A stretch of 64,000 nt of DNA from NCBI GenBank assembly GCA_902631255.1, contig CACOXS010000002.1, forward strand, positions 56,622 to 120,621, read 5' to 3'. The notes beneath the pieces are model-generated. The model searched no databases. It was not told the DNA's origin and saw only the letters and a list, made by a program, of their open reading frames with translations. Source of the DNA: an uncultured Pelagibacteraceae bacterium (GTDB taxonomy: Bacteria > Pseudomonadota > Alphaproteobacteria > Pelagibacterales > Pelagibacteraceae). Within the stretch, counting starts at the first letter, position 1, and each line of letters opens with the position of its first letter. Shown here piece by piece: positions 41,987-54,306 of the stretch. A program made the translations under genes and the position numbers.

Positions 41987-42984
41987 TGAAAAAAGAATTA
42001 AATCACCCACCCGTTAATTTTGGCAAAACAGGAGTTTTGATAATAAACCTAGGAACGCCCGATTCAACAAGTTGGTTCGATATTAGAAAATATTTAAAAG
42101 AATTTTTATCTGATAGAAGAGTAATAGAAATTAACCCAATCATTTGGAGAATTATATTAAATGTTTTTATTTTAAATTTAAGACCATCTAAAACTGCTAA
42201 GGCTTATAAAGAAATTTGGATGAAGGATGAAAATATCTCACCTCTTCTCTATTATACACGCCAGCAAGCCAAAAAATTATCAAACTTAATTTTTGAGAAA
42301 AATATAGTTGTTGATTATGCCATGAGGTATGGAAATCCAAGTATTAAAGGAAAAATAAAAGATTTACATGAGAAAGGATGCGAAAACTTAGTTATACTTC
42401 CTCTATATCCCCAATATGCTGCTGCAACAACCGCAACTGTTTGTGATGAAGTATATAGATCACTTATGAAAATGAGATGGCAACCATCTATAAAAATAAT
42501 ACCTCATTATGAGTCACATCCTTTGTATATTGATGCACTGGTGAACTCAATAAATAAAAAAGTAAAAGAAATAAATTGGAAGCCAGATTTAATATTGGCA
42601 TCGTATCATGGTATACCTCAAAAATATTTTGATAAAGGAGACCCGTATCATTGTTATTGTCAAAAGACGACTAGACTAATTTCAGAAAAATTTAATTCAA
42701 TAAAAATAAAAACAACATTTCAATCAAGATTTGGTCCTCAAAAATGGCTTGAGCCTTATACAGATAAAACTTTAGAGAGATTGCCAAAAGAAGGTAAAAA
42801 GAATATTCTTGCAATATGTCCTGGTTTTTCTTCAGATTGTGTTGAGACTTTAGAGGAAATTCTTATTCAAGGTAAAGAAAGTTTTTTAGAGTCCGGTGGT
42901 GAAAATTTCGACATGGTTCCATGCTTAAATGATAATGATGATCATATCGCTTTATTAAAAACTTTAATTCAAAAGAGTCTGTAA
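41986..42984 (+). CDS. hemH: Ferrochelatase
   Basis: GVLIINLGTPDS, LPLYPQYAAATTA, SYHGIPQKYFDKGDPYHCYCQKT. Confidence 0.97.
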   Translation: MKKELNHPPVNFGKTGVLIINLGTPDSTSWFDIRKYLKEFLSDRRVIEINPIIWRIILNVFILNLRPSKTAKAYKEIWMKDENISPLLYYTRQQAKKLSNLIFEKNIVVDYAMRYGNPSIKGKIKDLHEKGCENLVILPLYPQYAAATTATVCDEVYRSLMKMRWQPSIKIIPHYESHPLYIDALVNSINKKVKEINWKPDLILASYHGIPQKYFDKGDPYHCYCQKTTRLISEKFNSIKIKTTFQSRFGPQKWLEPYTDKTLERLPKEGKKNILAICPGFSSDCVETLEEILIQGKESFLESGGENFDMVPCLNDNDDHIALLKTLIQKSL

Positions 42985-42987
42985 TAA

Positions 42988-43422
42988 ATGAATTCTTATT
43001 TATTGTTCAAATCTCTTCACTTGATAGCGGTAATTTCTTGGATGGCTGGTCTTTTGTATCTTCCCAGAATATTTGTTTACCATTCTCAAAATAACGATAA
43101 ACCATTAGTTTCAGAAGTATTTAAGGTTATGGAAAAAAAACTTTTTTTTTACATTATGACTCCTGCTATGACACTATCTTGGATATTTGGATTGATACTA
43201 ATTCATGAAATAGGTTTCGGACAATTAGGTCAAAAATGGATGATTTTAAAATTAGTTTTTGTGGTTATCTTAACTTTGTATCATTTTTATCTTGGAAGAA
43301 TTCTTGGACAGTTTAAGTTAGATATGAATAAACATTCTCATAAATATTATCGATATATTAATGAAATACCCACTTTACTGCTTATTTTGATCATATTTGT
43401 TGTGATTTTTAAGCCTATCTAG
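42988..43422 (+). CDS. hemJ: Protoporphyrinogen oxidase HemJ-like
   Basis: FKSLHLIAVISWMAGLLYLPRIFVYH; follows hemH. Confidence 0.88.
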   Translation: MNSYLLFKSLHLIAVISWMAGLLYLPRIFVYHSQNNDKPLVSEVFKVMEKKLFFYIMTPAMTLSWIFGLILIHEIGFGQLGQKWMILKLVFVVILTLYHFYLGRILGQFKLDMNKHSHKYYRYINEIPTLLLILIIFVVIFKPI

Positions 43423-43484
43423 GGTTGAATAATTTAAATTAAAATATATATTAACTATATTATTAAGTCCTTAATAATTTATTC

Positions 43485-44753
43485 ATGAACATACAAGAAC
43501 TAAAACTCAAATCATCGGAACAGCTTATTACTCAAGCAGAAGAGCTTGGCATTGAAAATGCAAGTACTTTAAGAAAGCAAGAGATACTTTTTGCAATTTT
43601 AAAAAAAGTGGCAGAAAAAGAGGAGATTACTGGCGCAGGTGTATTACAACTACTTCAAGATGGCTTTGGTTTTCTGAGAGCTATGGAGTCAAATTATTTA
43701 CCTGGTCCAGATGATATTTATGTAAGTCCAAGTCAGATTAGAAAATTTGGTTTAAGAACTGGAGATACTGTGGAAGGACCGGTTAGAGCCCCAAAAGAGG
43801 GAGAAAGATATTTTGCATTATTACAAGTAAGTAAAATTAATTTCGAAGAACCTGACAAATCCAGACATAAAATAGCTTTTGATAACTTGACGCCCCTTTA
43901 TCCAGACAAACAACTCGTTATGGAGGTGGAGCAAGTAAAACCTGACAAAAAACAAGATTTAACTCCAAGACTTATAGATCTTGTAAGTCCCATCGGAAAA
44001 GGTCAAAGGTCAATTATTATTTCACCGCCAAAGGCTGGTAAAACTATGATTTTACAGAGCATAGCCAACTCAATAGCAAAAAATTATCCAGAATGTTATC
44101 TAATTGTCTTGTTAATTGATGAGAGGCCCGAGGAAGTAACTGACATGCAGAGAACTGTAAAAGGAGAAGTAATTAGTTCAACTTTCGATGAACCTGCACA
44201 ACGTCACGTAGCTGTTGCTGAGATGGTAATAGAAAAAGCTAAAAGACTAACAGAACACAAAAAGGATGTTGTTATATTATTAGATTCAATTACTAGATTA
44301 GGAAGAGCTTATAATGCAGTAATACCAAGTTCTGGTAAAGTTTTAACAGGTGGTGTTGATGCAAACGCTCTTCAAAGACCCAAGAGGTTTTTTGGTGCAG
44401 CAAGAAATATAGAGGAGGGTGGATCGTTAACAATTATTTCTACAGCATTAATAGACACTGGAAGTAGGATGGATGAAGTAATTTTTGAAGAATTCAAAGG
44501 AACTGGTAATAGTGAGACAGTTCTCGATAGAAAAATTGCTGATAAAAGGATCTATCCAGCTATTGATATTACGAAATCAGGCACAAGAAGAGAAGAATTG
44601 TTATTTGATAAAAATGATTTACAGAAGATGAATGTTTTGAGAAGAATAATTGCACCAATGGGAACTATGGACGCTATTGAGTTTATCAATTCAAAACTTA
44701 AAGTTACAAAAAACAATGCTGAGTTCTTTAATTCAATGAACAAACCAGCATAA
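43485..44753 (+). CDS. rho: Transcription termination factor Rho
   Basis: [44 protein letters not shown]. Confidence 0.98.
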   Translation: MNIQELKLKSSEQLITQAEELGIENASTLRKQEILFAILKKVAEKEEITGAGVLQLLQDGFGFLRAMESNYLPGPDDIYVSPSQIRKFGLRTGDTVEGPVRAPKEGERYFALLQVSKINFEEPDKSRHKIAFDNLTPLYPDKQLVMEVEQVKPDKKQDLTPRLIDLVSPIGKGQRSIIISPPKAGKTMILQSIANSIAKNYPECYLIVLLIDERPEEVTDMQRTVKGEVISSTFDEPAQRHVAVAEMVIEKAKRLTEHKKDVVILLDSITRLGRAYNAVIPSSGKVLTGGVDANALQRPKRFFGAARNIEEGGSLTIISTALIDTGSRMDEVIFEEFKGTGNSETVLDRKIADKRIYPAIDITKSGTRREELLFDKNDLQKMNVLRRIIAPMGTMDAIEFINSKLKVTKNNAEFFNSMNKPA

Positions 44754-44795
44754 TTTAATTTCCCAATACAACATAATTGAAGCTATAATATTTGA

Positions 44796-46127
44796 ATGAC
44801 TATTTACGCTTTATCAACTGGTCCGGGTGTATCTGGTGTAGCAATTATAAGAATTTCTGGCCCGGAGGTGTCAAAAGCAATTAAATTACTTACCAAGAAA
44901 GATCTACCTGCTCCTAGAATAGCTACTCTTCGAAAAATAAACAATATTAATACTTCTGAGTTGATTGATGAAGGTATTATTATCTGGTTTCCTGGTCCTG
45001 AGAGCTACACAGGTGAGGATATGGCCGAGTTTCATGTTCATGGGGGGAAGGCGATTGTTTTAGCATTACAAAACGAATTGTCTAAGATAGAAAACTTCAG
45101 ATTAGCTGAGCCAGGAGAATTTACAAAGATAGCATTACAAAATGGAAAAATTAATTTGTTAAAAGCTGAAAGTATAGGTGATTTAATTTCAGCAGAAACC
45201 GAAATGCAGAGATTGCAAGCTGTAAAAATTATGGAAGGTAAGTCAGCTGAGAAATTTAATGATTTAAGAGAAAAGTTATTAAAGATCTTATCTTTTGTTG
45301 AGGCAAAAATAGATTTTCCCGAAGAAGATTTACCTGATGAAAATATTAAACAGATTAAAAAAGATACAACTGAAGTTCTTAACAAAATTAAAAAAATTTT
45401 AGATGACCAAAAGATCGGTGAAATAATCCGCGAAGGGTTTAAAATTGCTATCGTTGGTCCGACCAATGCTGGGAAATCTTCATTATTAAATAATTTATCA
45501 AATAGAGATGTAGCGATAGTGTCCGAAATTGCTGGGACAACAAGGGATGTAATTGAAACACATTTGAATATTGATGGTTATCCAGTTATTATTTCAGATA
45601 CAGCGGGCATTAGGAATTCTAAAGATGAAATAGAGAAAAAAGGAATTAAATTATCCTTAGATAGAGCAGAAAAAGCTGATTTAAAATTAGTGGTAGTAGA
45701 TGCTAAAAGCATTGATTTTAGCGGATTTTTAAACGATCTACTAAAAGATAATGCAATTTTAGTTATAAATAAGTCAGATCTTATCAATGGTGAATTAGAT
45801 CTGGAGGTAAATAAATTAGACCATGTGTTAATTTCATTAAAGGAAAACAAGAATTTAGATAAATTAATTTCAAAGATCAAAAATAAGTTAAAGAAAAAAT
45901 TTATTATAAATAACGATATATTAATTACTAGAGAAAGACATAGGCAACACCTAGTTCATTGTTCAGATAATTTGAAAAATTTCCTAGAAAAAAATGATAA
46001 AAAAGATTTTGACAAAGCCGCTGAAGATTTGAGGTTAGCTACTAGAAATTTAGGAATGATTGTTGGAAAGGTCGATGTAGAGGAAATATTAGGTAGTATT
46101 TTCAACGATTTTTGTATTGGAAAATAA
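44796..46127 (+). CDS. mnmE: tRNA uridine-5-carboxymethylaminomethyl modification GTPase
   Basis: TIYALSTGPGVSGVAIIRISG, AIVGPTNAGKSSLLN, C-terminal CIGK. Confidence 0.97.
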   Translation: MTIYALSTGPGVSGVAIIRISGPEVSKAIKLLTKKDLPAPRIATLRKINNINTSELIDEGIIIWFPGPESYTGEDMAEFHVHGGKAIVLALQNELSKIENFRLAEPGEFTKIALQNGKINLLKAESIGDLISAETEMQRLQAVKIMEGKSAEKFNDLREKLLKILSFVEAKIDFPEEDLPDENIKQIKKDTTEVLNKIKKILDDQKIGEIIREGFKIAIVGPTNAGKSSLLNNLSNRDVAIVSEIAGTTRDVIETHLNIDGYPVIISDTAGIRNSKDEIEKKGIKLSLDRAEKADLKLVVVDAKSIDFSGFLNDLLKDNAILVINKSDLINGELDLEVNKLDHVLISLKENKNLDKLISKIKNKLKKKFIINNDILITRERHRQHLVHCSDNLKNFLEKNDKKDFDKAAEDLRLATRNLGMIVGKVDVEEILGSIFNDFCIGK

Positions 46128-46166
46128 GATCCTTGTAAAATTTTTTTTCAAATATAAGTTTACATC

Positions 46167-48038
46167 ATGAAAAATGAATTTTCATTTGATGTTGTTGTAA
46201 TAGGAGGAGGCCACGCAGGTTGCGAGGCAGCAGCAGCTTCAGCTCGTCTAGGAGTAAATACTGCTTTATTCACTCATAACAAAAATACTATTGGTGAGAT
46301 GTCATGTAATCCCGCAATCGGTGGTTTGGGCAAAGGTCATTTAGTCAGAGAAATAGATGCATTAGATGGTGTTATGGGAGAGATTGCAGATAAATCAGGA
46401 ATACAATTTAGGTTACTAAATAGAAGTAGAGGACCAGCTGTTAGAGGTCCAAGAACTCAATCTGATAGATCATTATATAAGCAATTTATGCAAGAAAAAC
46501 TTGTAAACTATTGTAATTTAAGCATTTTTTCAGATCCTGTAATACAGTTTATTTTTTCAAATAATACAATAAATGGATTTTTAACGTCAAAAGGTAACAA
46601 GATTAATTGTAATAAAATAATACTTACAACAGGAACTTTTTTGAATGGGTTGATACATATTGGTGATGAGCGTACTCCCGCGGGGAGATATAATGAAAAA
46701 CCTAGTACAGGTTTAAGTGAACAATTAGAAAAATATAAATTTAAAATGGGGAGACTGAAAACAGGCACTCCTCCTAGAATCGATGCAAGGACAATTAATT
46801 TTAAAAATTTGGAAAAACAAGCAGCGGATGATAATCCTTTCTTTTTTTCCTTCTTAACGAAATCAACAATCAATAAACAAGTGTCTTGTTCGATGACGTA
46901 TACTAATAAAAAGGTGCATAAGATAATTGAGAAAAATTTGTCAAAGAGTGCGATGTATTCTGGTAGCATTCAAGGGGTGGGTCCTAGATATTGTCCTTCA
47001 ATAGAAGATAAAATAGTTAAGTTTGCTGAAAAGACGAGACATCAAATATTTTTAGAGCCAGAAGGGCTTAATGACCACACAATTTATCCAAATGGAATAT
47101 CAAATTCTCTACCTGAGGTAGTACAAGCCGAAATACTCAACAATATCAATGGTTTAGAAAATGTAAAAATGATAAGACCAGGATATGCTATAGAATATGA
47201 CTATGTAGACCCTAGGGAGCTCTTTTTAACTCTTGAGACAAAAAAAATTAAAAATTTGTATTTAGCCGGTCAGATAAACGGAACCACTGGATATGAGGAG
47301 GCTGCAGCTCAAGGTCTTGTAGCTGGTGTTAACGCAGCTTTGTCATTTATGAATAAAGAGCCATTCATTCTAGATAGGTCCGATGCTTATATTGGAGTAA
47401 TGATAGATGATTTGGTTACTAAGGGCGTAGCAGAGCCCTATAGAATGTTTACTTCAAGAGCTGAGTATAGATTAAGTTTAAGAGCAGATAATGCTGATTT
47501 AAGACTTACCAACAAAGGTATTAAAATTGGCTTAGTGTCAAGTGATAGAAAGTTAAAATTTGAGGATAAATTTGCTAAAATGAGTGAAATATCCCTTCAA
47601 ATGTCTAGTTTAAGTATATCTCCAACAAAAGCGGATAAACATGGTATTAAAGTTGCTAAGGATGGTATTTTACGTTCTGCAGATGAAATCTTAGTACAAA
47701 AAGATGTTAATATGAATAAAATGCGAGAGATTTGGCCTGAAATTAAAGATTTTGGAACAGAAATTGACGAGCAATTAGAAATTAACTCTCATTACAGAGG
47801 TTATTTAAAAAAACAAAATGCAGATATCATAGCTTTTAAAAGAGATGAAAACCTCATTATTCCAGATAATATTGATTATGATCAATTTTCCGGCTTATCT
47901 AACGAGGTAAAAGCTAAATTCAAGAAAATACGACCAAAAACTATGGGACAAGCACTGCGAATAGATGGTATCACCCCAGCAGCTGTATATATTTTGTTGT
48001 CACACGTTAAAAGAAAGTCTATTAAGCATATAGCTTAA
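46167..48038 (+). CDS. mnmG: tRNA uridine-5-carboxymethylaminomethyl modification enzyme
   Basis: [44 protein letters not shown]. Confidence 0.98.
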   Translation: MKNEFSFDVVVIGGGHAGCEAAAASARLGVNTALFTHNKNTIGEMSCNPAIGGLGKGHLVREIDALDGVMGEIADKSGIQFRLLNRSRGPAVRGPRTQSDRSLYKQFMQEKLVNYCNLSIFSDPVIQFIFSNNTINGFLTSKGNKINCNKIILTTGTFLNGLIHIGDERTPAGRYNEKPSTGLSEQLEKYKFKMGRLKTGTPPRIDARTINFKNLEKQAADDNPFFFSFLTKSTINKQVSCSMTYTNKKVHKIIEKNLSKSAMYSGSIQGVGPRYCPSIEDKIVKFAEKTRHQIFLEPEGLNDHTIYPNGISNSLPEVVQAEILNNINGLENVKMIRPGYAIEYDYVDPRELFLTLETKKIKNLYLAGQINGTTGYEEAAAQGLVAGVNAALSFMNKEPFILDRSDAYIGVMIDDLVTKGVAEPYRMFTSRAEYRLSLRADNADLRLTNKGIKIGLVSSDRKLKFEDKFAKMSEISLQMSSLSISPTKADKHGIKVAKDGILRSADEILVQKDVNMNKMREIWPEIKDFGTEIDEQLEINSHYRGYLKKQNADIIAFKRDENLIIPDNIDYDQFSGLSNEVKAKFKKIRPKTMGQALRIDGITPAAVYILLSHVKRKSIKHIA

Positions 48039-48682
48039 TGGATTCGATAATTTCTAAAAATTACTCTCAAATACAAAAATTCAATGTTTCACGTGAAACT
48101 TGTAATGATTTTGAAAGCCTAATAGGCATGATACAAGAGAAAAATAGAGAAATTAACATAATTAGCCAAAAAACTTCTGAAAAAGAGGCTATTAGAGAAA
48201 GACATATTATTGATTCTGTGCAAATAATTGATTTTATTGATTTAAACAGTAATACAACCTCTGATTTAGGATCTGGAGGTGGAATGCCTGGATTAATAAT
48301 AGCAATCTTAATGAAGAGATTAAAAAAAAGCATGAAAATTAAACTTTTTGAAAAAAGTTATCATAAATGTGTCTTTTTAAAAGAAGTCTCAAAAAAATTA
48401 AAATTGAATACAGAAATAATACAAAAAGATATTTTTAAAATTAAAAATATTGAAACTGGAACTATTATGTCTAGAGCCTTTAAACCCATGCCTATAATTC
48501 TTGATCTTATACAAAAAAATTTTGGGAAATATAAAAATATAATTTTATTTATGGGTAAAAGTGGAAGAAAAATTTTAAATGATACGCTTGAAATTTGGAA
48601 TTTGGATTATGAGGAAAAAAAAAGTTTAACAAGTAAAGACTCGTTTTTGTTAAATATAAAAAACATGGAAAAAAAAATTTAA
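48038..48682 (+). CDS. rsmG: 16S rRNA m7G527 methyltransferase
   Basis: FNVSRETCNDFESL, RHIIDSVQI, DLGSGGGMPGLIIAI. Confidence 0.95.
   Translation: MDSIISKNYSQIQKFNVSRETCNDFESLIGMIQEKNREINIISQKTSEKEAIRERHIIDSVQIIDFIDLNSNTTSDLGSGGGMPGLIIAILMKRLKKSMKIKLFEKSYHKCVFLKEVSKKLKLNTEIIQKDIFKIKNIETGTIMSRAFKPMPIILDLIQKNFGKYKNIILFMGKSGRKILNDTLEIWNLDYEEKKSLTSKDSFLLNIKNMEKKI
48085..48100. promoter_or_regulatory. parS centromere site
   Basis: tgtttcacgtgaaact: palindromic core GTTTCACGTGAAAC exact, 15/16 to TGTTTCACGTGAAACA; 0.6 kb upstream of parA. Confidence 0.95.
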
Positions 48683-49476
48683 TGAAAATTATTTCAATAA
48701 TAAATCAGAAGGGTGGAGTTGGCAAAACAACAACAGTGATTAATCTTGCTTCAGCATTAACACAGCAAGGAAAAAAAATTTTAGTTATTGACTTAGATCC
48801 ACAAGGAAATGCAACAACTGGTCTTGGCTTATCTAATTTGGAAAAATCAAGCGAAACTATTTATAGTATCTTAAATGGAAGTATGTCTATTTCAGAGGTA
48901 ATTAAAAAAACCAAATTTGATAATCTTGATTTGGTAACTTCGAATGTTGATTTGTCTGGTTTAGAGGTTGAGACAGCTGGGGATAGTGACAGGGCATTTA
49001 TTTTAAAAGTTAAATTAGCCGCTTATTTAAATGATTCCAGAGGATCATATGATTATATACTCATAGATTGTCCACCTTCTCTTAGTTTATTGACTGTGAT
49101 GGCTCTTGTATGTTCAAACTCACTCATAGTCCCTCTTCAAACAGAATTTTTCGCCTTAGAAGGTTTAACTCAATTAATGAAAACAATTGATCGAATAAAA
49201 ATTAAGTTAAATCCTAATTTAGAAATTCAAGGGATACTTTTGACGATGTATGACAGAAGAAATAAATTATCATCACAAGTTGAACAAGAAGCAAGAAATT
49301 ATTTTAAAGAAAAAGTATATCAAACTGTAATTCCACGTAATGTAAGATTATCCGAAGCCCCATCTCATGGTGTTCCTGTCTTAATTTATGATAAAAATTG
49401 TCCTGGCAGTAAATCATATTATAGTTTTACAGATGAATTTATTAATCAAGAAAGCCAAATTGGGAGTGCAGCTTAG
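48682..49476 (+). CDS. parA: Chromosome-partitioning ATPase ParA
   Basis: IISIINQKGGVGKTTTVINLASAL, IDLDPQGNATTGLG. Confidence 0.97.
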   Translation: MKIISIINQKGGVGKTTTVINLASALTQQGKKILVIDLDPQGNATTGLGLSNLEKSSETIYSILNGSMSISEVIKKTKFDNLDLVTSNVDLSGLEVETAGDSDRAFILKVKLAAYLNDSRGSYDYILIDCPPSLSLLTVMALVCSNSLIVPLQTEFFALEGLTQLMKTIDRIKIKLNPNLEIQGILLTMYDRRNKLSSQVEQEARNYFKEKVYQTVIPRNVRLSEAPSHGVPVLIYDKNCPGSKSYYSFTDEFINQESQIGSAA

Positions 49477-50315
49477 TGAATAAGATTAAAAAGGGATTGG
49501 GTAGAGGATTGTCTTCATTAATTGGAGAAACTAAAATTGAAGACAAAACAAACAAATTATCAACTGGTGATCTTTTTCCAAATAAATTTCAACCTAGAAA
49601 AGTTTTTGATGAGGATAGTTTAAATGATCTAGAAAAATCAATTAGAGAAAGGGGTATTATTCAACCAATTATTGTTAGAAAATCTGATGAAAATTCTAAG
49701 TATGAGATTATAGCTGGTGAAAGACGTTGGCTTGCAGCTCAAAAAGCAGGACTTCATGAAGTACCTGTTGTCGTTACTGAAGCGGATGATTTAAAATCTT
49801 TAGAATTTGCAATTGTTGAAAATGTTCAAAGGAATGATCTTAATCCTTTAGAGGAAGCTCAAGGTTACCAAAAACTTATAAATGATTTTTCTTACGATCA
49901 AGAAAAAGTATCAAAATTTATTGGAAAAAGTAGAAGTTACATTACCAACTGTTTAAGAATATTGACTTTACCCAGTGATGTTTTGAGTTTAATTGAAAAA
50001 AAAAAGTTATCTCCTGGGCATGCAAAAATATTGGTTGGTCTTGATAATGCAAGTTTTGTTGCACAAAAAATTATTGAAAAAAAACTCTCTGTCCGTCAAT
50101 CAGAAAATTTTGTTAAAATTTTTAAGAAGAAAAAAAGTTCTCATATAAAATCAATTGATCCTAATATTCAAAATCTTGAAAAATTAATTTCTGACAAGAT
50201 TGGTTTACATGTTTCAATCAAAAATAATAAGAAAAATAAAGGGACAATTACTTTTATTTATCATGATATAGATCAATTAAACAAAATAATTGAGATTATT
50301 AAATCTAATTATTAA
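49476..50315 (+). CDS. parB: Chromosome-partitioning protein ParB
   Basis: GTG start; GLGRGLSSLIG, NKFQPRKVFDEDSLNDL, IVENVQRNDLNPLEEAQGY. Confidence 0.97.
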   Translation: MNKIKKGLGRGLSSLIGETKIEDKTNKLSTGDLFPNKFQPRKVFDEDSLNDLEKSIRERGIIQPIIVRKSDENSKYEIIAGERRWLAAQKAGLHEVPVVVTEADDLKSLEFAIVENVQRNDLNPLEEAQGYQKLINDFSYDQEKVSKFIGKSRSYITNCLRILTLPSDVLSLIEKKKLSPGHAKILVGLDNASFVAQKIIEKKLSVRQSENFVKIFKKKKSSHIKSIDPNIQNLEKLISDKIGLHVSIKNNKKNKGTITFIYHDIDQLNKIIEIIKSNY

Positions 50316-51297
50316 TATCTGAGCACCCTTTTTCTAAAATAAAGTTAGTTATGATTAGTATTGAATTGCTATAGTTTTTTTTGGTTTCAAGTTCGATGTT
50401 ATTAATATTTTTTATAAGTTTTTTTATTTTATCAGGTTTCCATTTATTAAGTTGAATTTTAACAATATCTTTATCTTTCCAAAAAATTGGCGGTTTGGCT
50501 GAATTTATTGTTTTGTTGATATCTTTATTTTTTTCAAATTCAATTGCGAGCTTGAGAATTCTTTTTGCCTTCGATAAAAAAGTTCTAAGAATTGTTATAC
50601 TATCTTCACTATTATAATTATTTTCATTTATAATATTCATTATTTTATTTTTATTTTTTGCTAAACAATTATCTATTAGTTCTGATAACCCAAAATTTTC
50701 ACTTAAGTTAACTAATTTTAATATTTCTTCGGATGATATTTTTTTTTTATACTTTGCATAATTTTTAATTTTATCCATTTCAATTTTTAAATAACTCCTG
50801 TCTCCATTACATTTTTCAATAATTAAGTTAATATTTTGTTGCGAGATTGAAATCTTTTCATTTCTAAAATAATTTGTAGCTAACTTTGAGAGTGTATCAC
50901 TATTGTCTGGATATGTAGGAATACAAATTAGATCTTTTTGTTTTTCAAATAAGGATCTTATTTTAGATTTTGTTTCGAGAATTCCTGCATTAATTATTAC
51001 TTTTACATTGTTAATATTTCGATTAATTAAATCTTGGATAATCTCATGAATCTTGTCTGATGCTCTGTTTATAATTATTATTTTTTTATTTTCAAATAAC
51101 GAACCAGATAAAATATTTTCATAGAAAGTTTCAATTTCATCTTTAATTTGTTTTTCGTCATAATTGTAAATTTTTCCAATATCTTTATTTATTATCTCAT
51201 TGATACACTCTGATTTTAAACCCTCATTTTTTCCATATAATAGGTAAAAAATCGTATCATTCTTGATTTTACTTAACTCAAATGTTTTTAATATCAT
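50305..51297 (-). CDS. holA: DNA polymerase III delta subunit
   Basis: FYLLYGKNEGLKSECI; HolA-like organisation next to lptE and leuS. Confidence 0.85.
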   Translation of the reverse strand: MILKTFELSKIKNDTIFYLLYGKNEGLKSECINEIINKDIGKIYNYDEKQIKDEIETFYENILSGSLFENKKIIIINRASDKIHEIIQDLINRNINNVKVIINAGILETKSKIRSLFEKQKDLICIPTYPDNSDTLSKLATNYFRNEKISISQQNINLIIEKCNGDRSYLKIEMDKIKNYAKYKKKISSEEILKLVNLSENFGLSELIDNCLAKNKNKIMNIINENNYNSEDSITILRTFLSKAKRILKLAIEFEKNKDINKTINSAKPPIFWKDKDIVKIQLNKWKPDKIKKLIKNINNIELETKKNYSNSILIITNFILEKGCSDINN

Positions 51298-51752
51298 TCA
51301 ATAATTGCCAATCTAAGAATTATTTTTTGTGATATTATATTTGCAATATTTTTTTTTATATTACGCTCGTAATTTTTTTCCTCATATTTGTCAGTCATTT
51401 TCTTAAAATTAAATTTTTCATTTACGATGAAGTTTTCAGAAGTTTGATTTCTTTTTATAACAAATGTTGTTGTTACGTTCGATTGATAATCTGTAATAGT
51501 TCCAGCGCTATTTCTTGCTAAAATATTTTTTGCGTATTTTGTATCAAAATTTATATTAATTATTTTATTTTCATGATTTTTGCTATTTCTTTTCAAGTTT
51601 GAAATCAATATATTATTTATGTATTTATCGCCAGAGTAATCATTTATAATTATTTTGTAATTTAATTTGGTTTGATTAGAATAAACTGGTTTATAGTCAC
51701 AATGACTTAATAAATTTAATGATATGATAATTAAAAAAATTTTTTTTAGCAT
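51294..51752 (-). CDS. lptE: LPS assembly lipoprotein LptE-like
   Basis: Lipobox LLSHC followed by DYKPVYS; conserved position between leuS and holA. Confidence 0.8.
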   Translation of the reverse strand: MLKKIFLIIISLNLLSHCDYKPVYSNQTKLNYKIIINDYSGDKYINNILISNLKRNSKNHENKIININFDTKYAKNILARNSAGTITDYQSNVTTTFVIKRNQTSENFIVNEKFNFKKMTDKYEEKNYERNIKKNIANIISQKIILRLAIIE

Positions 51753-54287
51753 TCAAATAATTATGTTCAAAATTTTATCTTTTATATAAATTTTTCTTTT
51801 AATTTCTTTCTGATCTAAATATTTGATTATTTTCTCATCATTCTTAATAATTTCAAAGAGTTTTTCTTCATTAATATTTGGCTTTGTTTGTACTAATCCT
51901 CTTTTTTTTCCATTAATTTGTATAACAATATTTACTATTTCATCTTTTAACATCGCTTTATTGAAATCTGGCCATTTAAAATTTTGAAATTTAATAATGC
52001 TCAGACATTCATTAGCAAAGTGTGGGAGAATAGGTGTCATTGTAATTAAAATTTTTCCATAATTTTCCACAAGTGTATTTTTTGTGTAAGGCTTTTCTAT
52101 TTGTTTGTTCAAAAAGGAATACATCTCATAAAGATTGGCAACAATTTTATTATAGCTAAAATTTTCAAGGTTATCGTGAACCTTCTTAAGATATTTGTTA
52201 GTGTATTTATTTATTTCATCATCGTAATCATTATTATGATTCTTTTTAATTTCGTTTACTAATTTTTCATTTAATTTCCACAGTTTTTGAATAAATTTAA
52301 ATGACGAAACAATCCCTTCTTCAGACCACTGAATATCTTTTTCAGGAGGACTATCCGACAAAATAAATAATCTGGCTGAGTCTGCTCCATAATTAGAAAT
52401 TATATTTTCTGGGTCGATTGTATTTTTTTTTGATTTAGACATTGACTCGGAAGGTCCAACCGATATCAATTTTGACTTATCTTTTTTAAGATATTTTTTT
52501 CCGTCTATAATCTCAATCTCATTAGGACTTACCCAATTGTTATCAGGGTCTTTATAAGTTTCATGACAAACCATACCTTGAGTAAATAGTCCGTTGAAGG
52601 GTTCTTCAATTTTAAAATCATTATTTTCATATGATAATGCTTTCATAAAAAATCTAGAGTAAAGTAAATGTAAAATTGCATGTTCTACACCACCTATATA
52701 TTGATCCACAGGCATCCAGTAATTAATATCTTCTTTTTTAAAACCATATTCGGTTTCGCTTGGAGAACAAAATCTTAGATAATACCACGATGAGCAAACG
52801 AAAGTGTCTAGAGTATCGGTTTCTCTTGTCAATTTTTTTCCATCAATAATTATTTCTTTCCAATCATTTTGAATATTGAGTGGATTACCTTTAACATTTA
52901 TCTCTATATTTTCTGGAAGTTCTACAGGCAACTTTGATTTTGGTATTGGATATGCATTATCATTTTCATCATATGCAATTGGGATTGGACAACCCCAGTA
53001 ACGCTGTCTGGATACACCCCAATCTTTAAGTCTAAAATTAATTTGTTTTTTGCCCAATTTTTTGTCTTCTAAAATTTTAATTGTTTTAAGAACAGACTCT
53101 ACTGGAGCCTCTAAACCGTTAAGTAAATCTGAGTTAATTATAATTCCAGAACCAGAATAAGCTTCTTGCTCAACTTTAAAAGTATCATATTGATCATTTG
53201 GTCGAACAACTGTTTTAATTTCAAGATTATATTTTTTTGCAAAATCAAAATCTCTTTGATCATGTGCCGGACAGCCAAAAACAGCACCAAAACCATAATC
53301 CATTAAAACAAAATTAGCAAAATATACAGGTACTTTTTGTTTTGGGTTAAGTGGGTTAATGGCTTTAAGGTCAGTTTTAAATCCAATTTTTTCACCCACT
53401 GCAATAGCTTCCTCAGTAGTACCAGTTTTCGAACATTCTTTTTTAAATTTAATAAAATTCATATCATTTTTGTAGAACTTCGAAATTTCATGATCAACAG
53501 ATAGAGCTAAAAATGAGAAACCAAAAAGAGTGTCTGGCCTAGTTGTGAAACATTTTACACTACTAACAGGTAAATGACCCTCAATACTGAAATTGATTTC
53601 GCATCCAAATGATTTTCCAATCCAATTTTTCTGCATTGTTTTAACTTTTTTTGGCCATGAGTCTAATTTATCCAAGCCATCTAATAATTCTTGAGAAAAT
53701 TTTGAAATATTAAAAAACCATTGGTTTAATTTTTTTCTTTCGACTATAGCCCCTGATCGCCACCCCTTACCATCAATGACTTGTTCGTTAGCCAGAACAG
53801 TTTCATCTACTGGATCCCAATTGACATAATTTTCTTTTCTGTAAACGAGCCCTTTTTGGAATAATTCTAGAAAAAATTCTTGTTGATGTTTATAATAGTC
53901 TTTATCACATGTGGATATTTCTCTGTCCCAATCAATTGAAAGTCCAAGTTTTTTTAATTGCATTTTCATATTATTAATATTTCTTTTAGTCCAAGTTTTT
54001 GGATCAAGATTATTTTGTTTTGCAGCATTTTCAGCTGGCATACCAAATGAATCCCAGCCCATTGGATGTAATACATTGTAACCTTGTAGTGATTTATATC
54101 GTGCTAAAACATCGCCTATAGTATAATTTCTTACGTGACCCATATGAATTTTTCCTGATGGATAGGGAAACATCTCAAGACAATAAAATTTTTTTTTTGT
54201 TAGATCAGTTTCAACTTTAAAACTTTTATTTTTATCCCAGAAGTCTTGCCATTTTTGTTCAACGATTTTGAAGTTGTATCTGTCCAC
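51753..54287 (-). CDS. leuS: Leucyl-tRNA synthetase
   Basis: [40 protein letters not shown]. Confidence 0.98.
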   Translation of the reverse strand: MDRYNFKIVEQKWQDFWDKNKSFKVETDLTKKKFYCLEMFPYPSGKIHMGHVRNYTIGDVLARYKSLQGYNVLHPMGWDSFGMPAENAAKQNNLDPKTWTKRNINNMKMQLKKLGLSIDWDREISTCDKDYYKHQQEFFLELFQKGLVYRKENYVNWDPVDETVLANEQVIDGKGWRSGAIVERKKLNQWFFNISKFSQELLDGLDKLDSWPKKVKTMQKNWIGKSFGCEINFSIEGHLPVSSVKCFTTRPDTLFGFSFLALSVDHEISKFYKNDMNFIKFKKECSKTGTTEEAIAVGEKIGFKTDLKAINPLNPKQKVPVYFANFVLMDYGFGAVFGCPAHDQRDFDFAKKYNLEIKTVVRPNDQYDTFKVEQEAYSGSGIIINSDLLNGLEAPVESVLKTIKILEDKKLGKKQINFRLKDWGVSRQRYWGCPIPIAYDENDNAYPIPKSKLPVELPENIEINVKGNPLNIQNDWKEIIIDGKKLTRETDTLDTFVCSSWYYLRFCSPSETEYGFKKEDINYWMPVDQYIGGVEHAILHLLYSRFFMKALSYENNDFKIEEPFNGLFTQGMVCHETYKDPDNNWVSPNEIEIIDGKKYLKKDKSKLISVGPSESMSKSKKNTIDPENIISNYGADSARLFILSDSPPEKDIQWSEEGIVSSFKFIQKLWKLNEKLVNEIKKNHNNDYDDEINKYTNKYLKKVHDNLENFSYNKIVANLYEMYSFLNKQIEKPYTKNTLVENYGKILITMTPILPHFANECLSIIKFQNFKWPDFNKAMLKDEIVNIVIQINGKKRGLVQTKPNINEEKLFEIIKNDEKIIKYLDQKEIKRKIYIKDKILNIII

Positions 54288-54306
54288 TTATAAAAAATAT
54301 TTTAGG

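Noticed and set aside
45038-45466. 142-aa minus-strand ORF inside mnmE
   Set aside because: Same reasoning: Ser/Phe/Ile-rich complement of an established gene.
46508-46969. 153-aa minus-strand ORF inside mnmG
   Set aside because: Antisense to a fully conserved gene; low-complexity hydrophobic composition expected from the complement of AT-rich coding sequence.
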